The position numbers were made by a program, and so were the translations under genes. Below the pieces are notes generated by a model. It was not told the origin of the DNA, did no database searches, and saw only the letters and a program-made list of their open reading frames with translations. From the NCBI RefSeq assembly GCF_023073715.1, contig NZ_JADPKA010000050.1:304623-368622 (forward strand): a stretch of DNA of 64,000 nt, in the 5' to 3' direction. The DNA comes from Bradyrhizobium sp. 164 (GTDB lineage: Bacteria; Pseudomonadota; Alphaproteobacteria; Rhizobiales; Xanthobacteraceae). Position 1 is the first letter of the stretch. Each line of letters opens with the position of its first letter. Below are positions 43,048 to 50,397 of this stretch, piece after piece.

Positions 43048-43791
43048 CTACGATTGCAGATAACGCGCCTTCAGTGCAGTCCGTTCGGCCGCGCCGAGCT
43101 TGAGCCCGTCGCGTAAATAGGTTTCGATATCGCCATATTCCTGTCCGACGGCTTCGAACGCCGCAGCAAGGTAAGAGGCTTCGACGCTGCCGATGGCATT
43201 GCGTACGTCCTCTGGCAGATCGATCGCAGCTGTCGCATCGCGCTTGTAGTGCTGATTGGTGAGCAGGTAGTCCTCGGCAATGACGTCATCGGGTACACCG
43301 AGGGCATGCAGGATCAGCGCGCTCGCAAACCCGGTGCGGTCCTTGCCCGCCGTGCAGTGGATCACGAGCGGCGCGCGATCTTCCAGGAGATGGCCGAACA
43401 GGTTGCGAAAGCTGTGCGTGTTGTGGCGAACGTAGTTGCGATAGGATTCGCGCATGATCTCCAGCGCGACCGGTGCCGTCAGCGTGCCCCGAGCGAGCTC
43501 GGCGCGCAGCGCAGCGACGACGGTCGGCTCGATCGGCAGTGAGTGCACGGTGATTTCGTTCACGATGCAGACGCCGCCGGCGCGCTCCTCCAGCCCACGG
43601 AAATCGAAGGCGCTTTGCACCCCCAGCGCTCGGACGATCTCGATGTCGGCTGCGGTGAGGTGGCCGAGATGGTTGGAGCGGAAGATCTGCCGCCAGCGCG
43701 TGATGCGGCCGTCGGTGGTCGGATAGCCGCCGAGATCGCGAAAATTGCTGGCGCCTTGCAGGGCGAGGTGGCGGGCAGGGGAGTCGGACAT
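43048..43791 (-). CDS. Tyrosine-protein phosphatase (DUF/Tyr_phosphatase-3 type)
   Basis: A 247-residue cysteine phosphatase. The P-loop HCTAGKDRTG has catalytic C146 and R152; NFRDLGGYPTTDGR and WRQIFRSN at the N-terminus identify the Y_phosphatase3 family, and the general acid Asp lies in the ASYLAAAFEAVGQEY-containing region by inference. Such enzymes dephosphorylate phosphotyrosine or phosphoinositides. No signal peptide. It is upstream of an SDR gene in the same direction. Confidence 0.92.
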   Translation of the reverse strand: MSDSPARHLALQGASNFRDLGGYPTTDGRITRWRQIFRSNHLGHLTAADIEIVRALGVQSAFDFRGLEERAGGVCIVNEITVHSLPIEPTVVAALRAELARGTLTAPVALEIMRESYRNYVRHNTHSFRNLFGHLLEDRAPLVIHCTAGKDRTGFASALILHALGVPDDVIAEDYLLTNQHYKRDATAAIDLPEDVRNAIGSVEASYLAAAFEAVGQEYGDIETYLRDGLKLGAAERTALKARYLQS

Positions 43792-43861
43792 GAGATCAGC
43801 TTGGGTTATGGTTCCACCGGGCGCGCTGCGGCGTCCTTAACGTCCATTACAGAGGGCGATC

Positions 43862-44098
43862 ATGGGTCGGCACAAGGCCATTGTTTTGGCCATCACCATG
43901 CTGTCGGCCGGAAGTTTCGACACCCGGCCGGCCGATGCGCAGACCTATCGCTGTACCGATGGTACGCAGTTCATCATCTGACTCTATGACGGTCTCGGGC
44001 GCCCGCTATTCGAAGCTGGGATCACGCTGGCGATCGGCAGGACCGGGCCACCACGATCAACATCTGAAGCGGCCGCTCACGCCTGCGCGGTGATCTGA
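43862..44098 (+). pseudogene. MliC-type lysozyme inhibitor, truncated and frameshifted
   Basis: ATG 43862 opens a signal peptide (MGRHKAIVLAITMLSAGSFD) followed by TYRCTDGTQFII, the start of the MliC fold, and then TGA at 43979. After the stop, family sequence continues in other frames: VSGARYSKLG in one, GITLAIGRTG in a second, TTINI in the next, up to about 44098. So one stop and at least two indels destroy it. Intact MliC-type lipoproteins or periplasmic proteins inhibit host lysozyme and protect the wall. No lipobox is clear in this copy. Confidence 0.7.
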
Positions 44099-44196
44099 AC
44101 GGCATTGTATCTGCAGGAATCAAAAAGGGCCGAAACACCGTGGCTTCGACCCATTTTTGAACTGCCGCCGGCGTTTGCGGGAGCGCGACGGTATCA

Positions 44197-44400
44197 TCAG
44201 CGATCCCATTTCGGCTTGGCTTCGTCCACCGCGTCCTGGTGATACCAGCTGTCGCTGCAGATCGAGACGTTGGAGGGGGGCGAAGCATGATCGGCGGGAA
44301 GACGGGTCTCGCCATAGCGGCGTCCCCCAAGAGCTGCGCGGCCCCCGGCAGGGAATTGGTAGATCTTCGCAGTTCCGTGACTTAGACCATTGTTCATCAT
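44197..44400 (-). CDS. Small DUF2735-like protein
   Basis: A 67-residue protein with the characteristic GTAKIYQFPAGGRAALGGRR N-terminal segment of DUF2735, found in rhizobia and relatives, and a C-terminus CSDSWYHQDAVDEAKPKWDR. No membrane or signal sequence. The family's function is unknown. Two Met codons open it; the second is equally likely as the start. Divergent from the glnII region. Confidence 0.72.
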   Translation of the reverse strand: MMNNGLSHGTAKIYQFPAGGRAALGGRRYGETRLPADHASPPSNVSICSDSWYHQDAVDEAKPKWDR

Positions 44401-44939
44401 TGCGATTTCTCCTTGGTCAAAGCGCCTTGGCCTCCATGGTGCGCCCGACTCGTTCGATTGTGGTTACTGAAATCTCCATATCGGCGGCGCGCTCCGAATT
44501 GGAAAGTGCTGAAAAGGAAATCAGTTGCCGCCCAATTTGTAGGCAGATGCTCTGTTGCATCTCCTAAGGCACGGGCTCGCTGACCAACGGCTGGGCTATT
44601 CCAAAGGTTGCTAGGCAGTGCTCTAGGACTTTACGAAAGTTGCTGGGCATTGATGCGCGTTTCATCGGCGGCGTTCAGCATTGTCGCGCCTGCTTCAGAA
44701 TCGGGCGCTTTTGGCGGGATTTTTGCGGTGCAGCTTCACGCTAAGGTGCGCGGCTATGACGCATATTGTTGGGGCTGTCCGGTCAGCTCCGGGCCGATGC
44801 CGACCGCGCTGGAAAACCTCCCGCAGTGCAGCCTTTTGGCACGTAAAATGCTTGTAGGGGGCCGGCCGATGGTGGCCGGGTACAAACGTGCGGGGACCCC
44901 AGGGCCCCCAACCTTTCGCATCATCTACAGAGAGGCTCA
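44401..44939. other. Upstream region of glnII
   Basis: A 539-base region with no convincing gene. It holds the sigma-54 promoter at 44837-44851 and, about 90 bases upstream of it, CAC-N6-GTG (44737-44748), a possible NtrC half-palindrome. A long leader of about 80 bases follows before the ATG. Confidence 0.6.
44837..44851 (+). promoter_or_regulatory. Sigma-54 (RpoN) promoter for glnII
   Basis: TGGCACGTAAAATGC contains GG (44838-44839) and GC (44850-44851) separated by exactly 10 bases, the -24/-12 architecture of RpoN promoters. Published work on rhizobial glnII describes NtrC and RpoN control; here both the sequence and the gene identity agree. Distance to the ATG is 89 bases. Confidence 0.82.
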
Positions 44940-45974
44940 ATGACCAAGTACAAGCTCGAGTACATCTGGCTCGACGGATATACGCCGACTCCGAATTTGC
45001 GCGGCAAAACTCAGATCAAGGAATTCGCGTCGTTCCCGACGCTCGAGCAGCTTCCGCTCTGGGGCTTCGATGGCTCCTCGACCCAGCAGGCCGAAGGTCA
45101 TAGCTCCGATTGCGTGCTGAAGCCGGTCGCCGTCTTCCCGGACGCCGCGCGCACCAACGGCGTGCTCGTGATGTGCGAAGTCATGATGCCCGATGGCAAG
45201 ACCCCCCATCCGTCGAACAAGCGCGCCACCATCCTCGACGATCCCGGCGCCTGGTTCGGCTTCGAGCAGGAGTACTTCTTCTACAAGGACGGTCGTCCGC
45301 TCGGCTTCCCGTCCTCGGGCTATCCGGCCCCGCAGGGTCCGTATTACACCGGCGTCGGCTACTCGAACGTGGGCGACGTCGCCCGCAAGATCGTCGAAGA
45401 GCATCTCGACCTCTGCCTCGCTGCCGGAATCAACCATGAAGGCATCAACGCGGAAGTCGCCAAGGGGCAGTGGGAATTCCAGATCTTCGGCAAGGGCTCC
45501 AAGACCGCTGCCGACCAGATGTGGATGGCCCGCTACCTGATGCTGCGTCTGACCGAGAAGTACGGCATCGACATCGAGTTCCACTGCAAGCCGCTCGGCG
45601 ACACCGACTGGAATGGCTCGGGCATGCACGCCAACTTCTCGACCGCCTATATGCGCGAAGTCGGCGGCAAGGAGTATTTCGAAGCGCTGATGGCGGCGTT
45701 CGAGAAGAACCTGATGGACCACATCGCCGTCTACGGCCCGGACAACGACAAGCGTCTCACCGGCAAGCACGAGACCGCGCCCTGGAACAAGTTCAGCTAC
45801 GGCGTGGCCGACCGCGGCGCCTCGATCCGCGTTCCGCACTCCTTCGTCAACAACGGCTACAAGGGCTATCTGGAAGACCGTCGTCCGAATTCGCAAGGCG
45901 ACCCCTACCAGATCGCTTCGCAGATCCTGAAGACGATCTCATCCGTGCCGACCGGCAAGAAGGCCGCGGCGTAA
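44940..45974 (+). CDS. glnII: Glutamine synthetase type II (eukaryote-like)
   Basis: A 344-residue glutamine synthetase of the eukaryote-type GSII class that rhizobia carry in addition to GSI. It converts glutamate and ammonia to glutamine with ATP. Features: YIWLDGYTPTPNLRGKT, WGFDGSSTQQAEGHSSD (substrate loop), GFEQEYFFYKDGRPLGFP, and the ATP-binding WNGSGMHANFST and FSYGVADRGASIRVPHS segments. There is no adenylylation Tyr of the GSI type, in line with the class. Regulation is by RpoN (promoter above) with NtrC. A strong terminator follows at 46018. Confidence 0.97.
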   Translation: MTKYKLEYIWLDGYTPTPNLRGKTQIKEFASFPTLEQLPLWGFDGSSTQQAEGHSSDCVLKPVAVFPDAARTNGVLVMCEVMMPDGKTPHPSNKRATILDDPGAWFGFEQEYFFYKDGRPLGFPSSGYPAPQGPYYTGVGYSNVGDVARKIVEEHLDLCLAAGINHEGINAEVAKGQWEFQIFGKGSKTAADQMWMARYLMLRLTEKYGIDIEFHCKPLGDTDWNGSGMHANFSTAYMREVGGKEYFEALMAAFEKNLMDHIAVYGPDNDKRLTGKHETAPWNKFSYGVADRGASIRVPHSFVNNGYKGYLEDRRPNSQGDPYQIASQILKTISSVPTGKKAAA

Positions 45975-46017
45975 GATCGTTCCGCCCCAGGGCTGGGGGC
46001 TGACCCGGGTTGGTCTC

Positions 46018-46051
46018 AAATCCGCCGGAGCTGCAGGGCTCCGGCGGATTT
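46018..46051 (+). terminator. Rho-independent terminator of glnII
   Basis: AAATCCGCCGGAGC (46018-46031) and GCTCCGGCGGATTT (46038-46051) form a perfect 14-bp stem with loop TGCAGG, beginning 43 bases after the glnII stop codon. Confidence 0.92.
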
Positions 46052-46168
46052 CTGCATTCTGATGACAGCTGTTCCTGTGGCCTGCCCGCCGCTTCCTGCG
46101 TCAAGCTTGTCGATTGCGTTGGAATGCGGGAGAGTGCGCCCGGATGCGCAGGGCCGGGGACACGGCTG

Positions 46169-46870
46169 GTGTTTGAAGGCTTCTACAAGGTGAGATTTCA
46201 GCTCGGCGACGCGGTCGGCCGGAGCGTGATGCATGCCGGCAATGGCAAGATGCTGGGCGGCAATTCGGCCTTCGCCCATATCGGCACCTACGACAAGACT
46301 GATGGCGGCGTCGACGTCGTCATCAAGACCGTCCGCCACAACCCCGATCCGAACTATCGCGCCATGGCCGGCACCGACGATGCGACCCTGATCGCGAAGG
46401 GCTGGGCCGACGGCAATCTCTATCGCTTCAAGGGCGAGCTGAAAGAGCTCCCAGGCGTACCCTTCCAGTCGGTCATGACGCCGATCACCGCAGACGAGGT
46501 GCCGGTCGCTGGCGGTGTCGGCGAAGCCGGCATCACTGATGGTCTCTATTCGATTCATCTGCGCATGCTCGACGGTCTCGATGGCGGCCTCACCGGCGTG
46601 ATGCTACTCAACCAGGGCCGCATCCTCGGTGGCGATGCGGCGTTCTATTATCTCGGCAGCTACACCGCCGCGAACGGCCGCTGGAAGGGCCAGATCCTCA
46701 ATCAGGAGCACACGCAGGCCAAGGACGATCCGATCTTCGGCGGCCACGAAGTCGGCATCGGTTTCTCCGGCCGCTACCATGCGGAAGAGGCGGTGCTGGA
46801 GGCCACGGCGCTCGCCGGCAAGCGCAGCCTGCGCCTGACCGCCGCGCTCAAGCTGATGCACCGCGCCTGA
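46169..46870 (+). CDS. GrlR-like protein with internal domain duplication (paralogue 1)
   Basis: A 233-residue soluble protein with two copies of one unit. The first (residues about 4-60) reads FYKVRFQLGDAVGRSVMHAG and LGGNSAFAHIGTYD; the second (about 120-175) reads GLYSIHLRMLDGLDGGLTGV, then RILGGDAAFYYLGSYT. Both share Y-x-[VI] then GG-x-x-x-F-x-x-[IL]-G-[TS]-Y, the pattern of the GrlR beta-barrel, known in E. coli as a regulator of type III secretion. GTG 46169 is chosen: GGGG lies nine bases upstream. Function here is unknown; a regulator or ligand-binding role is inference from fold. Confidence 0.78.
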   Translation: MFEGFYKVRFQLGDAVGRSVMHAGNGKMLGGNSAFAHIGTYDKTDGGVDVVIKTVRHNPDPNYRAMAGTDDATLIAKGWADGNLYRFKGELKELPGVPFQSVMTPITADEVPVAGGVGEAGITDGLYSIHLRMLDGLDGGLTGVMLLNQGRILGGDAAFYYLGSYTAANGRWKGQILNQEHTQAKDDPIFGGHEVGIGFSGRYHAEEAVLEATALAGKRSLRLTAALKLMHRA

Positions 46871-46888
46871 GCGCCACGGGATAAGCAC

Positions 46889-47575
46889 ATGGACAATTTC
46901 GTTCGCATGCTCTCGACGCTCGGCCTGATGGGCGCGATGCGCAGCCTGTCGTCTGCGTATGAGACTGCGACGGGCGTCCGCATCGACGCCGATTTCGCGC
47001 CGACCCAGGCGCTGCTGAAGCGGCTCCGCGACGGCGAGGCCGCCGATCTCGTCATCCTCACCCGCGAGGGGCTCGACGCAGTGATCGCTGAGGGCCGCGT
47101 GGTCGCCGATAGCGCGGCTGACCTCGCGCGTTCCTATGTCGGCATCGCCGTCCGGGCAGGACAGAGGCATCCCGATATCGCGACCGAAGCCGCGCTGCGC
47201 AAGACGCTGCTTGCCGCGCAGTGCGTCGCCTATTCGCGGCTTGGCGCCAGCGGAATCTACTTTGCGCAGTTGATCCAGCAGCTGGGCATCGCGCCGGAGA
47301 TCAACGCCAAAGCCATTATCGTGCAGCAGGGCTTTACGGCGGAGCGGCTCGTCAATGGCGAGGCCGATCTCGCCGTGCAGCAGATCAGCGAACTGAAGCA
47401 GGTCGGCGGCATCGAGGTGGTCGGTCCGATCCCGCATGATTTGCAGACGCCGGCGGTGTTCTCCGCCGGCCGCATGGCGAATGCGACACATGCCGAAGCT
47501 GCCGATAGGCTGCTGCGCTATCTGGCATCGCCGGAGGCCGTTCCTGTCCTCCGCCAATCGGGACTCGAGCCTTGA
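46889..47575 (+). CDS. ModA-like substrate-binding domain protein without signal peptide
   Basis: A 228-residue class II binding-protein fold (ModA-like: SSAYETATGVRIDADFAP, ADLVILTREGLDAV, then YVGIAVRAG and GASGIYFAQLIQQLG). It lacks a signal peptide, starting directly with MDNFVRMLSTLG, and no permease or ATPase genes are near. It starts 18 bases after the GrlR-like gene, so the two may be one unit. A cytosolic anion- or oxyanion-binding role is a possibility only. The fold assignment rests on pattern. Confidence 0.72.
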   Translation: MDNFVRMLSTLGLMGAMRSLSSAYETATGVRIDADFAPTQALLKRLRDGEAADLVILTREGLDAVIAEGRVVADSAADLARSYVGIAVRAGQRHPDIATEAALRKTLLAAQCVAYSRLGASGIYFAQLIQQLGIAPEINAKAIIVQQGFTAERLVNGEADLAVQQISELKQVGGIEVVGPIPHDLQTPAVFSAGRMANATHAEAADRLLRYLASPEAVPVLRQSGLEP

Positions 47576-47601
47576 ATGTGCCAGGGCGGGGACGCAACGT
47601 A

Positions 47602-48429
47602 ATGGTCATGCGCGCTTATCTCCTCGCAACTCTCCTGACGCTCGCCGTGCCGCTGGCGGCACAGGCGCAGTCGGCCGATCTCGTGCTGTGCGACCGGGTG
47701 GCGGCCGATCCCAGTGATCCCGACAAGCCGGCCGACGTGAAGGGCGTGACGGAGATCGCTTCCTCCGACGTCAGGACGGCCATCAAGTTCTGCAAGCAGG
47801 CCGCATCCTCCTCGCGCCGCGCCATGTTCGCGCTCGGCCGCGCCTATGCGGCCAACGGGCAGACGAGCGAGGCGATCATTGCCTGGCGCAAGGCCGCCGA
47901 CAAGGGATCGAGCGCGGCGATGGTCGAACTCGGCGTCGCCTAGGGGACAGGCTCTGGGATCGCGAAGGACGAAGCACAAGCGCGAAAACTGTTCGAGAAG
48001 GCGGCGCAGGCCGGCAATCCCCGCGGCGTCAGCAATCTCGCCGCGCTCGGTAGCGCAAGTGGCGGCGCGCCCGCCGATCCCGCGCAGGCGCGCGCGCTGC
48101 TGGGCAAGGCCGCCGAAACCAATGCGGAGGCGCAGTACCAGCTCGGTCTGATGCTGGCGAGCGGCAATGGCGGGGAGAGGGACGACGTCGCTGCGCGCGC
48201 ACTGTTCGAGAAGGCAGCCGCGCAAAATCATCCCGGCGCGCTGGAGCGAATGGGCGCCTTCGCCCAGGAAGGCCGCGGCGGGCCGAAGGACAAGGACGCC
48301 GCAAAGGCCTATTACGAACGCGCCGCAGCCCTCGGCGACGATGACGCCAAGAAGGCGCTGGAACGGCTGCGCTGTCCCTATGCGATCAAGGACAAGCAGG
48401 GCAAGCTCGTCACCACACTGTGCTTCTAA
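47602..48429 (+). pseudogene. Exported Sel1-repeat protein interrupted by an in-frame amber codon
   Basis: A signal peptide (MVMRAYLLATLLTLAVPLAA) is followed by Sel1-like tetratricopeptide repeats: RAMFALGRAYAANGQTSEAI, EAQARKLFEKAAQAGNP, EAQYQLGLMLASGNGG and AKAYYERAAALGDDDAK. The frame is continuous from 47602 to 48429 except for one TAG at 47941-47943, where the repeat pattern (VELGVAYGTGSG) predicts Tyr. Changing one base restores 275 residues. Either the gene is a recent pseudogene, the base is a sequence error, or the two halves are used as separate proteins. Confidence 0.85.
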
Positions 48430-48618
48430 TTCGCCTCTCTCTTCGCGAGAGGTGGTTCTAGCGCTCTGGTGACAGCGATGTGACTAGGGGGCTCGGCTCG
48501 CTTCAAGTTGTCGGCGAGATCGTTGCGGGCGTCGTGATAGGTGGTCTCGAGACAGCCGGGCGCCCGGGAACTTGACCATGCGCCGGTCGTTGCCATGGGC
48601 AGACTGGGAGATGCAACC

Positions 48619-48768
48619 ATGATCCGCAAACTGGCATCCGGTGAATATCGCCTCTATTCGCGCAAGGTGAACCCGAAGACCGGCAAGCGGCGTAATCTCG
48701 GCACGTTCAAGAGCCGCGCGGCGGCCGAGAAGCACGAGCGCGAGGTGCAGTACTTCAAGCGGCATTGA
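48619..48768 (+). CDS. Small basic conserved protein, 49 residues
   Basis: A 49-residue protein beginning MIRKLASGEYRLYSRK and ending AEKHEREVQYFKRH, strongly basic with an Arg/Lys-rich middle. I recognise this sequence type as a conserved protein in Hyphomicrobiales, often annotated as hypothetical. GGGAG lies eight bases before ATG 48619; the longer frame upstream lacks character. Basic charge suggests nucleic-acid binding, but no motif proves it. Confidence 0.78.
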   Translation: MIRKLASGEYRLYSRKVNPKTGKRRNLGTFKSRAAAEKHEREVQYFKRH

Positions 48769-48879
48769 AGGCCGGCGAATGCCGTCCAGGAGCCGGCAAG
48801 ACAAAACATGCGAAAACAACCCCATGCACAGTAGCCAAGGGATTGAAATCGCACGTATTACGGATTAAGCGAAATTGGT

Positions 48880-48909
48880 TTGACCCGTCGAGCAAAACAG
48901 GTGCATAAT
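48880..48909 (+). promoter_or_regulatory. Sigma-70-like promoter upstream of the second GrlR-like gene
   Basis: TTGACC (48880-48885) and CATAAT (48904-48909) are spaced by 18 bases, a close match to the housekeeping consensus in an otherwise GC-rich context, about 115 bases before the proposed TTG start. Confidence 0.5.
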
Positions 48910-49023
48910 GGCATCATAACGGCGGTCGGTCGCGGACGGGGCTGCGCGGAAAAGCCGATGACTTCGATGCGGCGACGATGCTAGCTAGCCCGCAAATCTT
49001 TTCCGGATTTTAGGTTCAAGACG

Positions 49024-49728
49024 TTGCTCAACGGGCTCTACAAGGTTGAATACGGCATCAACGGTGCCTTCGGCCGCAGCATCATGTGCATGCATGACGG
49101 CAAGCTGCTGGGCGGCAATTCCGCCTTTGCGCATCTTGGGACCTATGACGTCAGGGATGGCGCGATCGAAGCCAATGTCATCACCGAGCGCCACAACGAC
49201 GATCCCAACTACAAGCCGCTGATGGGCGCTGATGTCGCCACGATCAAGGTCCACGGCAGGACGGAGGGATCGACGATCCTGTTCGAGGGCAAGGCCGATC
49301 CGATGCCGGGCAGCGTGTTCTGGGCCAACCTCGCGCCGCTCGATGATGAGGCGCTGCCGCCCCGCGGCACCGTCGGTCCCGGCGGTATCATCAACGGGCT
49401 GTACTCCATTCACCTTCGCGCGCTCGACGGCGTCGAGGCTGGCCTCTCCGGCGTGATGCTGCTGATGGACGGGCGTATCCTCGGAGGCGATGCGTTCTTC
49501 TACTATCTCGGCTCCTACTCCTCGGCGCATGGCCGCTGGAAGGGCGAGATGCTGAACCAGGAGCATACGCCGGCGAAAGACGACAATCCCGTGTTTGGCG
49601 GCCTGGAGGTGGGGATCGGCTTCTCCGGGACCTGCACGGAAGACAGCGGCGAGCTCGAAGGCATCGCGCTCGCCGGCAAGCGCAGCCTGCGCCTTGCCGC
49701 CTCGCTCAAGCTGATGCGGCGAGCGTAG
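49024..49728 (+). CDS. GrlR-like protein with internal domain duplication (paralogue 2)
   Basis: A 234-residue paralogue of the 46.2 kb gene. The first unit reads GLYKVEYGINGAFGRSIM, KLLGGNSAFAHLGTYD; the second GLYSIHLRALDGVEAGLSGV, RILGGDAFFYYLGSYS, then KGEMLNQEHTPAKDD in both proteins. The end GKRSLRLAASLKLMRRA is shared with paralogue 1. The only in-frame start is TTG 49024, since a TAG lies at 48982, which makes the N-terminus firm but the initiation weak (AGG twelve bases upstream). A sigma-70-like promoter lies upstream. The two genes arose by duplication, each already carrying two barrels. Confidence 0.78.
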   Translation: MLNGLYKVEYGINGAFGRSIMCMHDGKLLGGNSAFAHLGTYDVRDGAIEANVITERHNDDPNYKPLMGADVATIKVHGRTEGSTILFEGKADPMPGSVFWANLAPLDDEALPPRGTVGPGGIINGLYSIHLRALDGVEAGLSGVMLLMDGRILGGDAFFYYLGSYSSAHGRWKGEMLNQEHTPAKDDNPVFGGLEVGIGFSGTCTEDSGELEGIALAGKRSLRLAASLKLMRRA

Positions 49729-49914
49729 GGCGCGGACATATAGGTGTTGGATACCTGTTTCCTGAAGCAGTCCTGAGCCGTCCCCGTGGCAACATAGCCG
49801 TCGACCCGCAGCTGAGAACGGACACGCTATTGTGGGCGACCTTCAGTCAAGTTCCCGTTCGATGCTGCTGCGAACGTCGTTGAAATCGCCGCTGGGATGA
49901 CCTAGTTCTTTGCC

Positions 49915-50346
49915 GTGCAGCACGGTCTTGTCCAACATCTTCGTCCACTCGCCAGAACGGCCATGTTCGTGGCGATATGGGCCTTTGTGCTTCAGGTGTC
50001 CCTGATTTCGGTCTCGCAGGTGAAGGCGGCTGTTGGCGCTATGCCGATGCCTGCCGTCACGCTCAGCGGTTCCTTGCATTTTCACGATCAGTTGGCAGGG
50101 CACGTGCATTCCCACGCTGGCGACGACGCCGAAGGCCACGTACATGATGGACCGGATCACGACGACGATGGCGCTCCAAGCGTGGCTTGGGACATGTTTG
50201 GTACCTCGATCGCTTCACCGCAGTTCATTCACGTGCTCGGCTCTTTCGAAGTGCTCGGCGCTATCGAATTGCCGCTTGCGCGAGCCATCGTCGGGGTAAG
50301 CCCCGAGGCACTCATCCGGCCACCAAGTACCTTCAGCATCGCGTAG
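49915..50346 (+). CDS. His-rich exported protein, first gene of a metal-efflux operon
   Basis: A 143-residue protein with a basic N-terminus and membrane segment (FVAIWAFVLQVSLISVSQVK), followed by a metal-binding region rich in His and Asp: FHDQLAGHVHSHAGDDAEGH, VHDGPDHDDDG. The C-terminal part is ordinary. GTG 49915 is the longer start; ATG 49963 is possible. It precedes an adaptor and RND pump genes by 51 bases and presumably binds the exported metal in the periplasm. Confidence 0.65.
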   Translation: MQHGLVQHLRPLARTAMFVAIWAFVLQVSLISVSQVKAAVGAMPMPAVTLSGSLHFHDQLAGHVHSHAGDDAEGHVHDGPDHDDDGAPSVAWDMFGTSIASPQFIHVLGSFEVLGAIELPLARAIVGVSPEALIRPPSTFSIA

Positions 50347-50397
50347 CCCAGGCGGCCCTACGGCCGCCGCCTTTTCGCATGTCTGAGGGAATTTTCC

